From IMG/VR virus record IMGVR_UViG_3300031774_000105, positions 1 to 28,588 of that record: a DNA stretch of 28,588 bases. One strand, 5' to 3'. The stretch comes from a virus. A program made the translations under genes and the position numbers. The notes under the pieces were generated by a model, which saw only the letters and a program-made list of their open reading frames with translations, ran no database searches and had not been told where the DNA came from. Below, one piece after another: positions 24,871 to 28,588 of this stretch (its first letter is position 1; every line of letters begins with the position of its first letter).

Positions 24871-25343
24871 CTAGGTCTAGCCTCAATTTGTAATGATGAT
24901 AATCTACTTCTATGTGCTGTAGCTTTTATAGCATGATTGAAACTTGGTGAACCACCGATTAATTGTGGTTCTGTAACACCATTGATTTCCCAATACTGAT
25001 TATTCCAATCACATATATCACTAGATTCAGGATAGAAGTTTAATGAACCACTTGCTAAATTATTTCTCTGAAACATCAGTTCTATCGATGAATTATTATC
25101 AGGTCCCACATCATTAAATTGTTCCACTTCTGGTGGATTAAATCTGATCAGACAATTAACTCTGAAACCTACATTGAAATATTTTGTTGTTGATTCCCCA
25201 TAGAGATTTTCTTTTGTATGTTGAGTATTTATCTTATATATATCAACAGATTGACCAACCATCTCATCTATTAACTCTTCGTTCATAGAATCAAATAAGG
25301 TTATCTCTTTATCGGATATAAAGAATGGTTTTGTAGCGGACAT
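24867..25343 (-). CDS. 14: Neck protein, gp14-like
   Basis: Probable head-completion/neck protein that joins with gp13 to close the portal after packaging. The central part, FRVNCLIRFNPPEVEQFNDV, and NFYPESSDICDWNNQYWEIN followed by GVTEPQLIGG resemble the beta-rich core of gp14, where a hydrophobic strand and a WxI turn recur. At 158 residues it is shorter than T4 gp14 (256), lacking the C-terminal extension. It starts 4 bases after the gp13 stop and overlaps the next gene by 4 bases. The assignment depends largely on its position after gp13 and before gp15; similarity alone is modest. Confidence 0.62.
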   Translation of the reverse strand: MSATKPFFISDKEITLFDSMNEELIDEMVGQSVDIYKINTQHTKENLYGESTTKYFNVGFRVNCLIRFNPPEVEQFNDVGPDNNSSIELMFQRNNLASGSLNFYPESSDICDWNNQYWEINGVTEPQLIGGSPSFNHAIKATAHRSRLSSLQIEARPR

Positions 25344-25347
25344 CAGA

Positions 25348-26523
25348 CTATCCTATGAATATTGGTAGTGGAGCTTTATTCAATACCTCTTGTTGAGCAT
25401 TTGCCTCTTCAGCTTCAGCTTTGAGTTTTTCAGTCAAACTAACTGAATCTAAAAATTCTTTCAACTCTTCTAATAACTGTACCTTTTCCTCTCTACCCTC
25501 TGCTTTCAATCCCTCTCCATCCAAAGTCACCTCACCATCGGGTATGGGCATGGCACTATACTTACTTCGTATGATACCAAGTAATTCTTTTGCTATTGCA
25601 GCCGTATATTTCCTAATCCATTGTCGACCTGGTGCATTTATTGAACTATAAGTTATAAATTTATAAGGTACATTAGAAGGATCTGATACACCACCTGTCA
25701 TTTCATCATTAGAATTATTTGTGTTTCGTATATCCTTTTTCAAATAATATTCAAAATATATTTTTTCACCAGCATCACTAGATAATGGTCTTGGAAAAAT
25801 TCTTAAATTATTATTATGTAATTCAAATGAATAAGCACTTTTTCTGATTAAATCAGATGTTTCTATGGCATTTGCCCTAGCTAAGTCATAAGAAATTGGT
25901 TTCAATACAAATGATATTGCTGGAGAAACATTACCAAATCCAAAAGCATCTAATAATTGTCTTTGGTCAAATGAACCAGCATAGGGATCGTAAAATCTTG
26001 ATACGGCTGCTGGTGGTGAATTATATACTTTTTGAACTTCAATTCTTTGACCACTTTCTGTTACATTAGCCCATAAATCCTGTAAATCATAATCTTGTTT
26101 TGAACCAGTTAATGTTATATATCCTTTTTTTAAATCAATATTTCCACCAGTATTTACTACCTGTCCATATTTTTCAGATAACCCAATTGATGGTCCTAAT
26201 GTCGGTGTAATGGGATCTAAAGAACCTGTTCCAATAGAACCCGATATTCTATTTTTCTCACCATATTGTTCCCACATCCAATTCTTAATATTGTAATTAT
26301 TGATATGTGAGGAGTATTCGTTTATAGATTCTTCAAAACAAGCATAGATTGAACTACTTGGTATTTCAAGTTGTAAAACTGGAAATCCTAATCTACGAGC
26401 AACCCATTTTGTAACAGATACCACATCGGTTTGAAAGGTTGAATCTGCATCATATGTTCCATATGGTGTCTCTCCACTTGAAAATGTTGTTGGATCAGTA
26501 TAAGTGTAAGTTGATTTTGGCAT
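25348..26523 (-). CDS. 13: Neck protein, gp13-like
   Basis: Head-completion/neck protein. The N-terminal helical module, WVARRLGFPVLQLEIPSSSI, then YACFEESINEYSSHINNYNI, matches the start of T4-like gp13 (RRLG..., EL, IY.C...A...Y). Downstream ATVNARAN-type sequence is replaced by AISFVLKPISYDLARANAIE and IRKSAYSFELHNNNLRIFP. The C-terminal third (GAINAPGRQWIRKYTAAIAK region and a following Glu/Lys-rich coiled coil) is also helical. At 391 residues it is longer than T4 gp13 (309). It has a weak AAGGA ribosome site 5 bases before the ATG and is separated from the upstream gene by a strong hairpin, so it likely begins a new transcript. Confidence 0.75.
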   Translation of the reverse strand: MPKSTYTYTDPTTFSSGETPYGTYDADSTFQTDVVSVTKWVARRLGFPVLQLEIPSSSIYACFEESINEYSSHINNYNIKNWMWEQYGEKNRISGSIGTGSLDPITPTLGPSIGLSEKYGQVVNTGGNIDLKKGYITLTGSKQDYDLQDLWANVTESGQRIEVQKVYNSPPAAVSRFYDPYAGSFDQRQLLDAFGFGNVSPAISFVLKPISYDLARANAIETSDLIRKSAYSFELHNNNLRIFPRPLSSDAGEKIYFEYYLKKDIRNTNNSNDEMTGGVSDPSNVPYKFITYSSINAPGRQWIRKYTAAIAKELLGIIRSKYSAMPIPDGEVTLDGEGLKAEGREEKVQLLEELKEFLDSVSLTEKLKAEAEEANAQQEVLNKAPLPIFIG

Positions 26524-26537
26524 AATATTCCTTGTAT

Positions 26538-26545
26538 ATAAATAT
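26538..26545 (-). promoter_or_regulatory. AT-rich upstream element (ATATTTAT) before gp13
   Basis: The coding strand reads GTAATATTTATATACAAGGA: the element lies just after the terminator hairpin and 15 bases before the gp13 ATG, almost touching the Shine-Dalgarno. It shares AATATTTATATA with the copies at 22854 and 27159. If a promoter box, the transcript would be nearly leaderless. Confidence 0.42.
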
Positions 26546-26561
26546 TACGATTATATAAAAC

Positions 26562-26587
26562 AAAAGGGGATGAATGACCATCCCCTT
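26562..26587 (-). terminator. Rho-independent terminator after the 153-aa virion gene
   Basis: On the coding strand AAGGGGATG pairs perfectly with CATCCCCTT around a 6-base loop, followed by TTGTTTTAT. It lies 32 bases past the virion-gene stop and before gp13. The GC-rich stem with U-rich tail is a standard intrinsic terminator on the minus strand. Confidence 0.8.
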
Positions 26588-26618
26588 ATGTATTGTATTC
26601 AATAGTTAAGTTTTATTA

Positions 26619-27080
26619 TTAACTAACTACCATTTCAGCAGTACCAGTGATTTCACCAGATATTACTTGCCAATTTGTTCCATCAAATACCAATCCTACA
26701 CATCTTGATGGTAAATTAGAAGTCAATAATGATCCATTCGCAAAATTAGCAGGAGTAATTACTAAATCAGTAGTATTACCTCTTGTCTTGTGGATGACAT
26801 ACTTAACCTGTCCTGTTACCCCATCTGCAATATTCACATGAGTTGAATTAGTTGCTGTAGTTACGAAATGAAAAGTTGCAGCAGCATCTAATGTTACTGT
26901 ACCATCTCCATCACCAGCAGCTACCGTTTCAGTTCCATAAACCATAGCTCCACTTTGTGTTGTTGTACCACTAAGTACGTTATCACCTTGTTCAACACCA
27001 GCTATAGCAGCTTTTTCTATATCACCTAAGTTGGCTTTTGCCCCTTTAGCTAATGTTACTTGATTAATTGAATTTGCCAT
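26619..27080 (-). CDS. Small virion protein, possible capsid decoration (153 aa)
   Basis: Probable abundant structural protein. The sequence is Thr/Ala/Gly-rich and beta-rich; the C-terminal half, FHFVTTATNSTHVNIADGVT followed by GQVKYVIHKTRGNTTDLVIT and GLVFDGTNWQVISGE, is a repeat-type beta domain that recurs in phage head decoration, fibre and other virion proteins. No signal peptide is seen. It is a single-gene transcript unit: a terminator after gp23 and an ATATTTAT element precede it, a strong AAGGAG ribosome site lies 7 bases before the ATG, and another terminator follows it. That isolation right after the capsid gene fits an outer capsid decoration protein, but a fibre-related role is possible. 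Confidence 0.75.
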   Translation of the reverse strand: MANSINQVTLAKGAKANLGDIEKAAIAGVEQGDNVLSGTTTQSGAMVYGTETVAAGDGDGTVTLDAAATFHFVTTATNSTHVNIADGVTGQVKYVIHKTRGNTTDLVITPANFANGSLLTSNLPSRCVGLVFDGTNWQVISGEITGTAEMVVS

Positions 27081-27158
27081 TTGTTTTTCTCCTTGATTTA
27101 CCCAGCCTCCGAGAAATCATATATTGTTTGTTTAAAGAAATTTGTCTTATAGACATAT

Positions 27159-27166
27159 ATAAATAT
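27159..27166 (-). promoter_or_regulatory. AT-rich upstream element (ATATTTAT) before the 153-aa virion gene
   Basis: The coding strand reads GAATATTTATATATGTC, 12 bases after the gp23 terminator hairpin and 79 bases before the ATG. This extended form is shared with the copies before gp13 and gp18. It is a candidate late promoter for this monocistronic gene. Confidence 0.45.
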
Positions 27167-27178
27167 TCATATAAAAAC

Positions 27179-27206
27179 AAAAGGGGAGATAAAAATCTCC
27201 CCTTTT
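27179..27206 (-). terminator. Strong terminator after the major capsid gene
   Basis: On the coding strand AAAAGGGGAGAT pairs perfectly with ATCTCCCCTTTT (12 base pairs, 4-base loop TTTT) and continues TTGTTTTTAT. It begins 24 bases past the gp23 stop. Because the stem has A and T ends it could also terminate in the other direction. Confidence 0.88.
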
Positions 27207-27230
27207 ATTAGTTAGAGTTTAACCTATGAT

Positions 27231-28588
27231 TTACAGTAAATCTAAAGATTTAACTTTAATCAATCCGTAGAACTCTGGACGGATCATCTTCTTAGCGTAA
27301 CGAGTCATCACACCTTTTCTTGGAGTAAAATCACTTGGATCATAAACCAATGGAGTTGTAATTAACGGAACGTAAGGAGAATAGACAGCACCTGTTTCTA
27401 AGAAGTTACTTCCACGGAATCCAACCAAGATTTGGTTTTCACTCATGTAAGGGTTCTTATAGATAGTGTAGCGTCCACCAGCTTGTCCAACACGGGAAAC
27501 ACCCATAGAGAACTGCTGTTGTGTAGCATCACCATCACCAGGAGCCGACATATATCCAGGAATCGATTCTAGGATTGTAGCAATCTTAGGACCAACAACC
27601 ACGAAATTAGCACCACCGCGTAGTGTTAATCTGTGAATTTCATTGGATACTTTCTGTAGTTTAGCAACTAGAGTCTGATACCATTCGAAACGAGTACCAT
27701 AAAAGGTAGTAGTTACGAAACTCTTAGTAGCAGCATCATAGTCTTCACCAGACTTAGCAGACCAGTAATCTGTTGTTTGAGCATCAGAAATCAACATATC
27801 AAGGATTTCCAAATCAATTTCCATTGAGATGTAATCACTTAACATAGATGTTAATTCAGCTTCAGCATCAACAGAGTGATAAGCGTTCAAGTCTTGAGCA
27901 AGCTCAGGAGACCATACAGCTTTCAACTTACGAGTCTTAGCAACAATTGGTAGTGATCTCATCTCTAAGTTCACTTCAGGAATTGCTAGAGTATCTAGTG
28001 TAGCATCACCAACACGGTCTTCAAAGTCACCTCTGTTTCCAGCGTTTGTTTGTTCCGTGTAAGCAACTTCATATGAACCTGTAGCAGGATCATTACCAGA
28101 AGCAGATACGATTAGCGTTAATGTACCATCATTAGCAACTTTAGTAAACTGAGACAATACTGAATGGAATGTTCCATCACCATCGACTGGTTTATTAAAC
28201 TGCCATGATCTTACAGCTAAAAGATCAGGTCTTGTTAAACCACTTGTACTACCCGTTACTTTATAAAGTTGAGTAGCGGAACTAGCAGATAGTTCAGAAT
28301 CAAAATCAATATCTTGATAAGATACATTAGTTGTTCCACCAAAATCTACAGCAGCAGATTGTGATTGTTGTGTGTATCCATAACGACCTACACCATAAAA
28401 TCCACCCTCACCGTAAGGACCTTGAGATCCAGATGGTGTGTTAGGACCAGTATCACCTTGTAAAGAATCACCAGCGCTGAACTTATTACTATTATTTCCA
28501 TATTTGAAATCTAGGAAGAATACAAGTCCAGATGGTAGATTCATTGGTTGAACAGAAACAAGTTCCTGTGCAACAATGTTACCGAAAA
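27231..28588 (-). CDS. 23: Major capsid protein gp23, 5' end outside window
   Basis: Hexamer-forming shell protein of the T4-type head. The frame continues upstream of the first in-window ATG (28544) as FGNIVAQELVSVQP followed by MNLPSGLVFFLDFKYG, so that ATG is internal and the true start is beyond the window edge. Further diagnostic parts are EMRSLPIVAKTRKLKAVW, QDLNAYHSVDAEAELTSML, LRGGANFVVVGPKIATIL and the C-terminal RKGVMTRYAKKMIRPEFYGL. In view are 451 codons; T4 gp23 has 521. The N-terminal prohead-cleaved segment is not seen. A strong terminator follows. Confidence 0.97.
   Translation of the reverse strand, partial: FGNIVAQELVSVQPMNLPSGLVFFLDFKYGNNSNKFSAGDSLQGDTGPNTPSGSQGPYGEGGFYGVGRYGYTQQSQSAAVDFGGTTNVSYQDIDFDSELSASSATQLYKVTGSTSGLTRPDLLAVRSWQFNKPVDGDGTFHSVLSQFTKVANDGTLTLIVSASGNDPATGSYEVAYTEQTNAGNRGDFEDRVGDATLDTLAIPEVNLEMRSLPIVAKTRKLKAVWSPELAQDLNAYHSVDAEAELTSMLSDYISMEIDLEILDMLISDAQTTDYWSAKSGEDYDAATKSFVTTTFYGTRFEWYQTLVAKLQKVSNEIHRLTLRGGANFVVVGPKIATILESIPGYMSAPGDGDATQQQFSMGVSRVGQAGGRYTIYKNPYMSENQILVGFRGSNFLETGAVYSPYVPLITTPLVYDPSDFTPRKGVMTRYAKKMIRPEFYGLIKVKSLDLL

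Noticed and set aside
1-28588. tRNA genes, CRISPR arrays, insertion sequences, integrase or attachment sites
   Set aside because: None seen by eye; nearly all bases are in tightly packed phage genes and the gaps are 150 bases or less.

Overview
The window is one continuous minus-strand block of a contractile-tailed (T4-superfamily, myovirus-type) phage genome, probably from a marine or other aquatic bacterial host. The phage assignment rests on recognisable T4-type proteins: major capsid protein gp23, neck proteins gp13/gp14, gp15, sheath gp18, tube gp19, a gp26-type baseplate protein, tape measure, gp48, a gp32-type SSB and a gp41-type helicase. The aquatic inference rests on high A+T content, a B12-dependent ribonucleotide reductase, and peptide cassettes I associate with marine T4-like virion proteins. 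The host cannot be named from this sequence. No tRNA, CRISPR array, insertion sequence or convincing plus-strand gene was seen.

Transcription runs right to left. Right part (28588 to about 22800): gp23 (5' end outside the window), a small virion protein, then the head-completion/neck group gp13, gp14, two accessory genes, gp15 and a small coiled-coil protein. Middle (about 22800 to 10850): the tail, with sheath, tube, a gp26-like protein with an out-of-frame gp51-like extension, tape measure, tube cap gp48, a LysM protein and a very large baseplate hub protein. Left part (10812 to 1): replication and nucleotide metabolism, with a compact family A DNA polymerase lacking a recognisable exonuclease domain, a 677-residue unknown protein, a 131-residue unknown, SSB, a bacterial-type RecA recombinase, a 5'-3' exonuclease/flap nuclease, a DnaB/gp41-like helicase, a DNA methyltransferase and a class II (adenosylcobalamin) ribonucleotide reductase (3' end outside the window).

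Genes are tightly packed, with ATGA, TAATG and short overlaps suggesting translational coupling. Punctuation is concentrated around highly expressed genes. G-rich hairpins starting AAAAGGGG follow gp23 and the 153-residue virion gene, and a weaker one follows the SSB gene. An AT-rich element (ATATTTAT on the coding strand) sits upstream of six genes or operons.

The points most worth a second look are: (1) a likely programmed +1/-2 ribosomal frameshift on a T7 run joining the gp26-like ORF to a gp51-like ORF that has no usable start codon, immediately downstream of the tail tube gene, where many tailed phages encode frameshifted tail chaperones; (2) the compact family A polymerase, with His at the motif A position that is normally Glu, and an awkward start region with the ribosome-binding site in a small hairpin; (3) recurring terminator/promoter punctuation; (4) the unknown protein between polymerase and SSB.
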